Shown one piece after another: positions 1 through 6,883 of a stretch of 15,886 nt of DNA. Made by a program: the position numbers and the translations under genes. Below the pieces are notes generated by a model. It was not told the DNA's origin. It searched no databases and saw only the letters and a program-made list of their open reading frames with translations. Source of the DNA: JAEXNA01 sp050486105 (GTDB lineage: Bacteria > Vulcanimicrobiota > Xenobia > Xenobiales > JADMJV01); the NCBI GenBank assembly GCA_050486105.1, contig JBJHCR010000130.1:1-15886 (forward strand), in the 5' to 3' direction. The stretch's first letter is position 1; every line of letters begins with the position of its first letter.

Positions 1-1
1 G

Positions 2-397
2 GGACAGACCGATAGGCACAGCCAAGCACGCCGTCTAGTCGAGGGACATCTCAGAGGCGAACCAGGAGCGACTTTAGGCATAACGCGTCAGGTACTGCAC
101 GAGTTTATTCACATCACCACCGACTCAAGAAGGTTCGAAAATCCGATGTCTATGAAGCACGCCATCTCTCGAGCGAGAAGTCTTTGGGACGGTTCGGAGA
201 CGTCTCGCCTAGAGCCGGGTGGGGAAACCATGCATCGAACCTTAGAACTCCTGGAAAAGCATCGACTCGGTCGCAAGCGTATACTCGATACTGCCTTGGC
301 AGCCACCCTTGAGTCGTGCGGAGTAACAAAACTCGCAACGTTCAACACACGAGATTATGCCCAATTTAGCTTTCTGGAAGTCGTCACTGCGCTTTGA
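2..397 (+). CDS. PIN-domain (VapC-like) protein, 5'-truncated by the window edge
   Basis: The frame is open from the first bases of the window to a TGA at 395-397, so the N-terminus lies outside. The first ATG in the window (146) is internal, because the residues before it already read as PIN domain: ITRQVLHEF, then a TDSRRFENP stretch, then the C-terminal GRKRILDTALAAT and LATFNTRDY segments. PIN domains are Mg-dependent ribonucleases; the D of ILDTALAAT and the NTRDY aspartate fit the distal acidic positions of the active site, while the first acidic residue would lie upstream. VapC toxins usually follow a small antitoxin gene, which would be off the left edge. The gene converges on the TRAP permease, with 7 bp between stop codons. 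Family membership is fairly secure; the toxin role is inferred. Confidence 0.8.
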   Translation, partial: GQTDRHSQARRLVEGHLRGEPGATLGITRQVLHEFIHITTDSRRFENPMSMKHAISRARSLWDGSETSRLEPGGETMHRTLELLEKHRLGRKRILDTALAATLESCGVTKLATFNTRDYAQFSFLEVVTAL

Positions 398-404
398 GGG
401 GCTC

Positions 405-2303
405 TTACGACAGCGGGCGAGTCTGCCAACGAATACGCCCGCCCAGGACCAATAAAAGGACCAATCCAACCCCTTGAATCTGTCCCGAGGGAAAGAACAG
501 CAGGCTCGAACCAAAGCCCACCAACAAACGCTCCCAAGCCGCCAAGGTCCGAATAAAGTAGCCCTCCAAAGCGACCACTAGGCCTCCCAAGGCAAGCCAA
601 GCAGCCAGCACGACCCAAGCCACCAATAACGGAGCGCCTCCCAAGACCAACTCCGGATGAAAAACCATGAAGATCGGGATCAGATACAAGCCCTTGGCGT
701 ATCTCCAGGCCACGATTCCAGTTTTCATGGGGTCCCCTCCAGCGATGCCGGCTCCGGCAAAAGCAGCCAGGGCCACCGGTGGGGTGACGTTGGAATCTTG
801 GGAGTACCAAAAAACCACCAGGTGGGCAATGATCAAAGGCACGGCAAATTCTCGCACCAAAGTGGGTCCGGTGAGCACGATGAGAACCACATAGCTCGCC
901 GTCACCGGCAACCCCAAGCCCAAGACCAGACTAGCCAAGGCCACCATGACCAGAGCCAAAAGCAAGGAACCGTAGGTGAAACTCAGCATCACCGAAGAAA
1001 AATTCAGCCCTAGGCCGGTGAGCCCGATGACCCCCACGAAGATCCCGGCCACGGCGCAGGCCAAACTGATGGGCACAGCGTTGCGGGCTCCGGCCACCAA
1101 GGCTCGATACAGAGCCCCCCCCCAGGCCCCCTGTTCTTCGGCGATATCAGGGAAACGCCGGCGCTGCAGTGACCAAACCAGCACCACCAAGACCACAGCC
1201 ACGAAGCCCACCCGAGTGGGAGAGACCTGGATCATCAGCAGATAGACCAGTACCACCAAAGGAGCCAGATAGGGCCAACCGTGGACCAACACCCCCTTGA
1301 GTGTAGGCAGTTCAGACCCCGGCAGACCTTTGAGATCGCGCCGAGCCGCCACCAGATCGATGAACAAATAGACGGTGAAAAAATACAACAGGGCCGGAAT
1401 GATACTCATGATCACGAGATCCCCGAAGGGTACTCCGGTGAACTCGGCGATCAAAAAAGCGCCGGCCCCCATGACCGGAGGCATGATCTGCCCCCCGGTG
1501 CTCGCTGCGGCCTCGATGCCACCAGCCTCCTCTTTGCTGTATCCCACTTTTCGAATCAAGGGGCTGGTGAAGGCTCCGCTGGTGACTACGTTGGCGATGG
1601 CGCTCCCAGAAAGCGATCCCATAAAACCCGAGGCGATCACCGCCGCCTTGGCCGGGCCACCACGTTTTCGGCCAGCCACAGCGTAAGCCAGATCGATGAA
1701 GAAGGCTCCGGCACCGGTGGCCTGCATAACTGAACCGAAGAGGACGAAGATGAAAACGTAGGTGGCGGCCACTCCTAAGGGGATCCCGTATATCCCCTCT
1801 TGCCCCAAATAGAGTTGGGCCGCCAGTCTCTCGCCGTCGTATCCCCGGTGGTGCAGCATTCCCGGCATATACGGGCCAAAATAAGCGTAAATGATGAAAC
1901 CCAGGCCTAAGAGAGTGATGGTCCATCCCAACACTCGCCGAGTGGCCTCCAGCAACACCAGCACCGTGAGCACCCCCATCACCACATCGGTTTGGGTCCA
2001 GAAACCGGCCCGAGCAAAAATTGCGTCCAGGTTTCCCAACAGATACCAGGCTGAAGCTATCGATAATGCGATCAGGGGAAGATCCACCAACCAAGACCAA
2101 CTCTTACGGCTGCGACCGGAGGCAGGCCACCACAGAAAAGCCAGGATCAAGACCAAGGCCAAATGGATGCTGCGCTGGTGGAAAAGCGACATTGGGACCA
2201 CCGCGGTGACCAGGCCAAATGCCGAAAGACTGAAGGCCACCAGGCCCGCCCCGAGCCCTGCCCCGGTGTCCGTTCCAGGCAGCTTTTCCTGGACCTCGGT
2301 CAT
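405..2303 (-). CDS. TRAP transporter fused permease (4TM/12TM type)
   Basis: This 632-residue, very hydrophobic protein is the membrane component of a tripartite ATP-independent periplasmic transporter, with the small (Q) and large (M) subunits fused. The large-subunit signatures are clear: GSLSGSAIANVVTSG at 229-243, GGQIMPPVMGAGAFLIAE at 270-287 and WYSQDSNVTPPVALAAF at 499-515. The N-terminal 150 residues hold the extra helices of the Q-like part. Fused permeases of this kind pair with TAXI-family binding proteins, and one lies directly upstream: the ATG here overlaps its TGA as ATGA (2300-2303), so the two are translationally coupled. Such systems take up organic acids driven by an ion gradient; the substrate cannot be read from the sequence. 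The C-terminus is shorter than in family members carrying an extra C-terminal domain. Confidence 0.95.
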   Translation of the reverse strand: MTEVQEKLPGTDTGAGLGAGLVAFSLSAFGLVTAVVPMSLFHQRSIHLALVLILAFLWWPASGRSRKSWSWLVDLPLIALSIASAWYLLGNLDAIFARAGFWTQTDVVMGVLTVLVLLEATRRVLGWTITLLGLGFIIYAYFGPYMPGMLHHRGYDGERLAAQLYLGQEGIYGIPLGVAATYVFIFVLFGSVMQATGAGAFFIDLAYAVAGRKRGGPAKAAVIASGFMGSLSGSAIANVVTSGAFTSPLIRKVGYSKEEAGGIEAAASTGGQIMPPVMGAGAFLIAEFTGVPFGDLVIMSIIPALLYFFTVYLFIDLVAARRDLKGLPGSELPTLKGVLVHGWPYLAPLVVLVYLLMIQVSPTRVGFVAVVLVVLVWSLQRRRFPDIAEEQGAWGGALYRALVAGARNAVPISLACAVAGIFVGVIGLTGLGLNFSSVMLSFTYGSLLLALVMVALASLVLGLGLPVTASYVVLIVLTGPTLVREFAVPLIIAHLVVFWYSQDSNVTPPVALAAFAGAGIAGGDPMKTGIVAWRYAKGLYLIPIFMVFHPELVLGGAPLLVAWVVLAAWLALGGLVVALEGYFIRTLAAWERLLVGFGSSLLFFPSGQIQGVGLVLLLVLGGRIRWQTRPLS

Positions 2304-3262
2304 GGCACCAGCAGCCGGTCCGGAACCTGGTAGCCCGCCGACTCAAGATAACGGACAGCCCCCGGATGAAGCGGGATGGGAGCCACCTCCAGGGTGTACT
2401 CAGGGGTGATGAAACGGGCTGAAGGGTGCACTTCCATCAGGTGCTCTCGATTCTCATAGAGGAGTTTGGTCACTTCATAGACCAGCTCTTCATCCAGGGA
2501 TTCGTCCACCACGATCAGATTGGGGACGCTCACCGTTTGCACCTCGGTGTCCAGACCCGGGTAGGTCCCGGGCGTCATTCGATGGGGCACGTAAGCCGGG
2601 CTTTCCTCCAGCAGTTTTGCTAATTCCGACTGAGTGAGAGATAAGAGTCGAATCGCTCGACTGCTAGCCAACTCCAGCACCGAGCCCGTGGGCGGAGCCA
2701 CGCACCAAAAACCGGCTTGCAGGTCTCCATCACGCAAGGCGTTGGCGGTTTCGTTGAAATTGAAGCGACGCAAGGTGAGTTGGTCCTTGGGCAAGCCCAG
2801 AGCCTGGATCACCGCCTCGGCGGTTATGGCCGTGCCGCTCCCCGGAGCACCGATGGAGATGGTCTTGCCCAAAAGGTCTCCGTAGCCTTGAACCGGTCCA
2901 TCTTCGAGAACCACCACTTGCAGCACATTTGGATACAGGCAAGCCAGGGCCCGCAAGCTGGGCTGGGGGCGCTGGGCGAAGCCTCCCTGGCCAGTGTAGG
3001 CCTGATAGATGGTGTCGGCCATGCCGAATCCGAAATCCGACTGCCCCCGCACCACCAGAGCCACGTTTTCCACCGAGGCGCTGGTGACCTCAGCAGTGGC
3101 TCGGTAAGCGGGTAGTTCTCGGTTGATAAGCTCCGCCAGAGCCCCGCCGTAGAGGTAGTAGACCGCCCCACTTCCACCGGTCGCCAGCGATATCAGCTTC
3201 TGATCGCCACGGCAACCCAGCGCCATTAGGCCGAAAGCAAGCATCATCAGCACCCTGATCAT
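2300..3262 (-). CDS. TAXI family TRAP transporter solute-binding lipoprotein
   Basis: A 320-residue extracytoplasmic binding protein of the TAXI type, recognised by LISLATGGSGAVYYLYGGAL near the mature N-terminus, the SVENVALVVRGQSDFGF segment and GKTISIGAPGSGTAITAEAV. It captures the ligand and hands it to the fused permease encoded immediately downstream with a 4-nt ATGA overlap. I place the start at the ATG at 3262: it gives a short signal peptide ending LMALGC (Cys17, a plausible though not ideal lipobox). The frame stays open further upstream to 3388, but that extension runs through the N gap and the hairpin repeat region and has no signal-peptide character. A GTG four codons upstream of this ATG is an alternative start; the nearest GGAG lies 14 nt from the ATG. 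The ligand is unknown. Confidence 0.93.
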   Translation of the reverse strand: MIRVLMMLAFGLMALGCRGDQKLISLATGGSGAVYYLYGGALAELINRELPAYRATAEVTSASVENVALVVRGQSDFGFGMADTIYQAYTGQGGFAQRPQPSLRALACLYPNVLQVVVLEDGPVQGYGDLLGKTISIGAPGSGTAITAEAVIQALGLPKDQLTLRRFNFNETANALRDGDLQAGFWCVAPPTGSVLELASSRAIRLLSLTQSELAKLLEESPAYVPHRMTPGTYPGLDTEVQTVSVPNLIVVDESLDEELVYEVTKLLYENREHLMEVHPSARFITPEYTLEVAPIPLHPGAVRYLESAGYQVPDRLLVP

Positions 3263-3290
3263 CGCAATGCGCACCGCTCCGGTTTCCCGG

Positions 3291-3313
3291 CCAGGGCCCA
3301 AGGGCCTTCCTGG
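3291..3313. repeat. Inverted repeat beside the first scaffold gap
   Basis: Arms CCAGG-GCCC and GGGC-CTT-CCTGG surround an AA loop, giving a bulged hairpin directly at the left flank of the N run. It lies just upstream of the TAXI gene start and may belong to the same repetitive material as the region to the right of the gap. Confidence 0.4.
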
Positions 3314-3315
3314 TG

Positions 3316-3325
3316 NNNNNNNNNN
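3316..3325. other. Scaffold gap (10 N)
   Basis: Ten consecutive N of unknown true length. Both flanks are inverted-repeat rich, so the gap probably reflects a repeat the assembler could not cross. The promoter and 5' leader of the TRAP operon may be partly hidden here. Confidence 0.97.
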
Positions 3326-3365
3326 ACTTAGACTCCTTGGGGGCTGCTGATTTAAACGGGGACGT

Positions 3366-3398
3366 AACGCTTCGCTTGCGGTCCGCAAGCGAAGCGTT
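3366..3398. repeat. Perfect 16-bp-arm inverted repeat
   Basis: The left arm 3366-3381 (AACGCTTCGCTTGCGG) is exactly reverse-complemented at 3383-3398 around a single T. There is no T-tract on either side, so it does not look like an intrinsic terminator; it is the strongest hairpin in the window. Confidence 0.9.
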
Positions 3399-3456
3399 CA
3401 CCGAAGGTGCCCGAGACGAAGGACATCACCCGCTTCGTGGGTAACCGTCAGGCGCT

Positions 3457-3541
3457 GGCCCTTCGGGAACGCCTGCGGCTTTCGGGCGATTTTGAGTAAA
3501 ATACGGAAAATATGGCCCTACGGGAACGCCTTCGGCTTTCG
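3457..3541. repeat. Two 28-bp direct repeats, each a double mini-hairpin
   Basis: Copies at 3457-3484 and 3514-3541 match at 26 of 28 bases. Each contains a CCC-TNC-GGG hairpin followed by a GCC-TNC-GGC hairpin. The two mismatches are exactly the N positions at the centres of the two loops (TTC to TAC, TGC to TTC). Confidence 0.85.
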
Positions 3542-3642
3542 AACGAATTCGCATGGACCGGGAACCTGCGTAGCGGGTGGCCCCACGAAGTGGGTGATGA
3601 ACGAGTCTCGCGACGCGGAGATTAATTCAGCAGCCTCCTAGG

Positions 3643-3840
3643 GCTCGGTCTTGTAACTCCCTAGGGCCGACATCAAGTTGACTATCGTAACTTCGTTACC
3701 CTTCAAATGGCTCACTTGCCCATACCCAAGATTACGAACTCGAGGGCAAACACGTTTGTGTACCGCTCAATTGCAAATCAGGTCCTACAAGAACAAAAAA
3801 GAAGGCCAGGTTCATTCAAAGACAGAAGTAAATATCTACT
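3643..3840 (+). other. AT-richer leader upstream of the propeller lipoprotein gene
   Basis: No gene is visible. The stretch contains a repeated CCCTAGGG palindrome (about 3638-3666) and a GTAAC-TTC-GTTAC dyad (3687-3699) immediately after a TTGACT hexamer (3678-3683). No good -10 box follows at normal spacing, so a promoter is only possible. The Shine-Dalgarno signal ahead of 3841 is weak. Confidence 0.35.
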
Positions 3841-4785
3841 ATGAAAAATATAGCTTTCCTACTATTCGCTATCATCCTAGTCTGCGGGTGCACCAGGGAG
3901 ACCGAAGGGCCCACCTCAGTAGAGACCCCAATAGTGAGCACAGAGTCTCCTTCACCAGATGCTGGATTAGTCTGGAAAGAGGCTGACAACGACAGCAACC
4001 ACCACCTCCTCGGAGTCGCCTATGGCGACGGTCAATACGTGGCTGTAGCTAGTGCGGGTACCATCCACACTTCTCCTGACGGCTCCACCTGGTCCACCCA
4101 AACTAGTGGGACCACGAACCGACTGCAAGCCGTCAGCTACGGAGACGGCTTATACGTCGCCGTGGGGGAGAATGGCACGGTTCTCACATCCGAAGACGGA
4201 AGCACCTGGAGCCCTCAGACCAGTGGGACGGAGAACGATTTACGCGCCATTACCCATGCCAACAGCCTCTTCGTCGCCGTGGGGAAAGAAGGCACCATCA
4301 TTACTTCTCCTGACGGGTCCACCTGGACAAGCCAGGCTAGTGAAGTGAATACCTGGTTGCGCGGTGTCGCCTACGGAAAAGGCCAATTCGTCGTAATTCA
4401 CGATCGAGGTGGAACCGTCTTGACCTCTCCTGACGGAAGCACTTGGATCAGCGACGCCAGTAGAGCCCCGGGTAGACTCAGCGGGATTATTCACGGCAAC
4501 GACCACTTCGTTACCGTTGGCAATCAAGGCATTATCGCCACGAGATCTGAAGACTCCGATTGGACTGTACAGAACAGTGGGACAAAGAACGACATTTTCG
4601 GCCTCACCTACGGAAATGGGCTCTACGTTGCAGTGGGTTTCCAAGGCACGATTGTCACCTCCTCTGACGGCCTCACTTGGACCGCTCAGGACAGCGGAGT
4701 ACAAACAGGCCTCACCGCCGTAACCTTCGCTGAAGGCAGGTTTGTTGCGGTTGGAGACGGCGGAAAAATCGCTGTCTCACCCTAA
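3841..4785 (+). CDS. Lipoprotein with seven WxxQxSG/SPDGSTW propeller-like repeats
   Basis: A 314-residue exported protein. The N-terminus has a Lys, a hydrophobic stretch and LVCGC, so Cys17 is the likely lipid-modified residue, followed by a Ser/Thr/Pro/Glu-rich linker to residue 44. From W45 to the end there are seven tandem units of about 39 residues, each of the form W-x2-Q-x-SG-x4-L-x-A/G-V-x-YG-x-G-x-YVAVG-x2-G-T-I-x-TSPDGSTW. Units of this kind resemble BNR/sialidase-type blades, so a single seven-bladed beta-propeller is the natural fold. Unit 5 is the most divergent (SEDSDW), and unit 7 ends after the third strand, which fits closure by the first W strand. No sialidase catalytic residues can be identified and no enzymatic role is claimed. 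Start chosen at the ATG preceding the signal peptide. Confidence 0.85.
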   Translation: MKNIAFLLFAIILVCGCTRETEGPTSVETPIVSTESPSPDAGLVWKEADNDSNHHLLGVAYGDGQYVAVASAGTIHTSPDGSTWSTQTSGTTNRLQAVSYGDGLYVAVGENGTVLTSEDGSTWSPQTSGTENDLRAITHANSLFVAVGKEGTIITSPDGSTWTSQASEVNTWLRGVAYGKGQFVVIHDRGGTVLTSPDGSTWISDASRAPGRLSGIIHGNDHFVTVGNQGIIATRSEDSDWTVQNSGTKNDIFGLTYGNGLYVAVGFQGTIVTSSDGLTWTAQDSGVQTGLTAVTFAEGRFVAVGDGGKIAVSP

Positions 4786-4789
4786 TTGA

Positions 4790-5166
4790 CTACCAGAGAT
4801 GGAACTCGAATCGCCTCTTCCGCCTTCTCGAACCTAGAGCAACGACATCTCCGGTCGGCTCTCCGAGACCATATTCTTCGAGCCGCGAGTTGACCAAAAA
4901 AGTGCTCCTCAAGCCGTTGGGCCAAGGCCTTGATGGTATGCACTTCGAGAGCGTTACCCAGAATCACAGCCTTGATCAATTCCGCGGAACGAAGGGTTCG
5001 GGCAAGACTTTCATATAGGCTCGTACAGGCTTTTGGCGATGCCTTAGGCCAACATCTCTAGGCTGTAAGAGCGCATCAACTGGACTCGCCCCCTAGCTAA
5101 GGGTCTGGCCAGGAACACCTTCCCGATTCGGAGCACGGATCCATCCCGGCTGGCTTCGTTGCTTTC
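4790..5166 (-). pseudogene. Decayed protein-coding gene of unknown family, three visible lesions
   Basis: Joining frames on the minus strand yields a continuous, protein-like sequence of about 120 residues: SVLRIGKVFLARPLARGRV, then MRSYSLEMLA, then an in-frame TAA (about 5046-5048), GIAKSLYE, a frame change across an imperfect 10-bp tandem duplication (AGCCTGTACG/AGCCTATATG, about 5009-5029), then SLARTLRSAELIKAVILGNA and ALAQRLEEHF, then a second frame change at a run of six T (4896-4901). With one T fewer, the reading continues NSRLEEYGLGEPTGDVVALG, a basic RRRKRR stretch and a TAG at 4790-4792. Three independent lesions favour a pseudogene over a sequencing error. I do not recognise the family. 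The 5' end is uncertain, since a TAA precedes position 5166. Confidence 0.45.
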
Positions 5167-5207
5167 TCCTTATTTGTGTCAAACAAACCGCGTCAAAAGC
5201 GCCTTGC

Positions 5208-5266
5208 CACACCCACGGGGACGCCGGGAACCCGCGCTTGCGTGGGTGGCCCCGGCGCCCCCGCAC
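5208..5266. repeat. Long GC-rich hairpin sharing modules with the 3335-3642 element
   Basis: An outer stem (GGGG-A-CGCCGGG against CCCCGGCG-CCCC) encloses ACCCGCG-CTTG-CGTGGGT (5230-5247). The inner part and the following GGTGGCCCC closely resemble 3561-3584, where the same stem occurs as ACCTGC-GTA-GCGGGT. Stem bases are kept while loops differ in length and sequence, suggesting a dispersed hairpin repeat. Confidence 0.55.
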
Positions 5267-5289
5267 TCGAAACTAGGATGTACTTCCTG

Positions 5290-5525
5290 GCCAGATCCAA
5301 AGGGATTCAGCCCTACCATCATCATTTTAGCGAGCTTACGCGGGTCGTCTTGGGCCGCTTCGCACCGTGTTTGGCGACACTTTCCAGGTAACCTCGGTGT
5401 TTGAGAAGCTGGACCAGGGATGAACCCGTTGCCGGACAAATCCGACGCGGTGTTCGAATCGATAGTTGCCGACTCGGAGTCGTTGCTGAAACTCTAATAG
5501 GGCACGGCCAGGTTCATAGATTTAT
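5290..5525 (-). pseudogene. Possible coding debris on the minus strand, perhaps a transposase N-terminus
   Basis: After a GGAG and an ATG at 5516 the minus strand reads MNLAVPY and stops. A neighbouring frame then gives LLEFQQRLRVGNYRFEHRVG and a third gives LVQLLKHRGYLESVAKHGAK before stopping. The order LLEFQQR, then GFV, then LLKHRG recalls the N-terminal zinc-ribbon region of IS1595-type transposases, but the expected cysteines are absent and three frames are needed. Treat this as a weak hypothesis; the rest of the interval shows nothing recognisable. Confidence 0.18.
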
Positions 5526-5541
5526 TCTCCAACTTCTTAGG

Positions 5542-6705
5542 TCACTCAGCTAAAGCAGCCTCTGGAGCCAAGAGTCCGGTGAGCCTCTGAAAGATGGGGA
5601 AGCTTTGGGAGGCGGAATCCGGGTTGTCGCTTTGGGTGCTGAACACGTAAACCGTGAGGTCTCTGGAAGGCAGATACCCGAAGGCACCACTGTAGCCGTT
5701 GAAATTGGGATTCTGGATGAACCATCCGTTCACCACCCCAAAGCCGAAAGCGAAATATCGTTCCGGGGTGTTGGAATCATCGGGAACGTCCGGGCGCTCG
5801 GTCATTTTTTGGAAGCTCTCGGCGCTAACTAACTCTCCGCGGCCGAAGATGGGACCCCAGCGCCGAAGGTCGTCAAGATGGGACACGATGGGCCCGGAGG
5901 CCCCAGCCCAAGATGGGTTCCAAAAGGTGGAATCCTCATAGACTCCCCGATCGGAACTGAAGGCATGCAGGGTCGGTGTCGGCATGTTCGAGTCGGTCAC
6001 CGAAACGGTGCCCACGAGCCCTGCGGGTTGAAAGACTTGCTCTTGAAACAATTGAGCCAATGTCTTGCCCGTCTGCTGCTCCAAGGCTTGAGCTAAAATA
6101 ACATAGTTGGTGTGAGAGTAGCTTTGGCTGCTCCCAGGGAAAAAGTTCATCTCCCCCTCCCTAACAGCAAAAGCGATCAGCTCATCGGGATGGAAAGTTC
6201 GAAAGGGCTCATCCAACACCTGGTTCGCGAAGTCCTGGTCTAAGACGTAATCCTGGTAGCCAGCGGTGGCATTGATCAGCATCTCCAAAGTCACCTGATC
6301 GGCCATCAGCAGTTCGGGCATCCATCGGGAGAGACGATCATCGAGGCTGATCACCCCTTGTTCGGCCAGACGGACCAACAGAGAAGAAAAAAAGGTCTGG
6401 CTGATCCCACCGATGCGCACATGCATGTCGGTGCTCGCCGGGACGTCGGTCATGGACTCACCCAGGGCAAACTTGGCAATCTGTTGCTCCCCTTGCCAGA
6501 CCCCAACCAAGAGGGCTTTGACTTCGGACTCTTCTTTGGCCTGTTGAGCAAACTGTTCAATCTGGTGGCTGCTGGGCAAGGACCCGCCAAAGTCGGGTTG
6601 ACCATCGGCCAGCACTGTGGAGGTGTATCCAGGCAGAAAGAGTGTAAGGCTACTCAAGACGATCAAAAGCCAAAGACGGCGAAGAATGGTCGGTTGAAGC
6701 GTCAT
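5542..6705 (-). CDS. Beta-lactamase-fold (class C/serine hydrolase family) exported protein lacking the catalytic motifs
   Basis: A 387-residue protein with a signal peptide (RR then a hydrophobic core, cleavage probably near LADG at 32-35). The fold is that of the class C beta-lactamase/DD-peptidase-like serine hydrolases: HVRIGGISQTFFSSLLVRLA at 95-114, the DDRLSRWMPEL segment, INATAGYQDY at 144-153, YSHTNYVILAQALE at 196-209, and the DLRRWGPIFGRG segment. The active-site signatures are altered. The position of the SxxK nucleophile and lysine reads G100-I-S-Q103, the YxN motif reads Y196-S-H198, and the H/K-T-G triad reads Y338-S-G340. An active hydrolase of the usual mechanism is therefore unlikely; a binding or scaffolding role at the envelope is inferred. 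The ATG at 6705 follows AAAGG with 5-nt spacing. Confidence 0.85.
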   Translation of the reverse strand: MTLQPTILRRLWLLIVLSSLTLFLPGYTSTVLADGQPDFGGSLPSSHQIEQFAQQAKEESEVKALLVGVWQGEQQIAKFALGESMTDVPASTDMHVRIGGISQTFFSSLLVRLAEQGVISLDDRLSRWMPELLMADQVTLEMLINATAGYQDYVLDQDFANQVLDEPFRTFHPDELIAFAVREGEMNFFPGSSQSYSHTNYVILAQALEQQTGKTLAQLFQEQVFQPAGLVGTVSVTDSNMPTPTLHAFSSDRGVYEDSTFWNPSWAGASGPIVSHLDDLRRWGPIFGRGELVSAESFQKMTERPDVPDDSNTPERYFAFGFGVVNGWFIQNPNFNGYSGAFGYLPSRDLTVYVFSTQSDNPDSASQSFPIFQRLTGLLAPEAALAE

Positions 6706-6883
6706 CGATACCTTTTAACCTAGACCGATCAGCAAGTCAAATCTCACCACGAAGGCTCTGCTCTTGGATATGAAGAAAATGAGGTTTGACAGTGTCCGAG
6801 GTTTTCAGGTCATCGTCCACGGCGCTCCCAGCTCGTACGACGGAGAAGCTTGATCTCTAGGCCTTAACGCTGCTGCGCCTCGA

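Larger units (their letters stand above)
3335..3642. mobile_element. MITE-like, hairpin-dense non-coding element with imperfect terminal inverted repeats
   Basis: The segments 3335-3355 and 3622-3642 are inverted copies matching at 18 of 21 positions, sharing an uninterrupted GGCTGCTGA core. The roughly 308 bp between them have no credible ORF but hold many short dyads: a perfect 16-bp-arm palindrome (3366-3398), ACCCGC-TTC-GTGGGT (3428-3442), two copies of a 28-bp double hairpin (3457-3484, 3514-3541), ACCTGC-GTA-GCGGGT (3564-3578) and CCCAC-GAA-GTGGG (3582-3594). A second, longer inverted pair is 3424-3442 against 3581-3599. No target-site duplication can be checked because the left flank abuts the gap. 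A structured non-coding RNA or a REP/BIME-like repeat are alternatives. Confidence 0.5.

Noticed and set aside
1312..2100. 262-codon minus-strand ORF within the permease gene
   Set aside because: Out-of-frame shadow of the TRAP permease, rich in Arg, His and Gly.
3263..3388. N-terminal extension of the TAXI protein upstream of the ATG at 3262
   Set aside because: It runs through the N gap and hairpin repeats, and would place the signal peptide inside the protein.
3678..3706. TTGACT as a promoter -35 box for the propeller gene
   Set aside because: No acceptable -10 hexamer at 15-19 bp spacing.
5159..5439. Several 70-86 codon ORFs on both strands
   Set aside because: They overlap the GC-rich hairpin and show no consistent protein character or ribosome-binding site.
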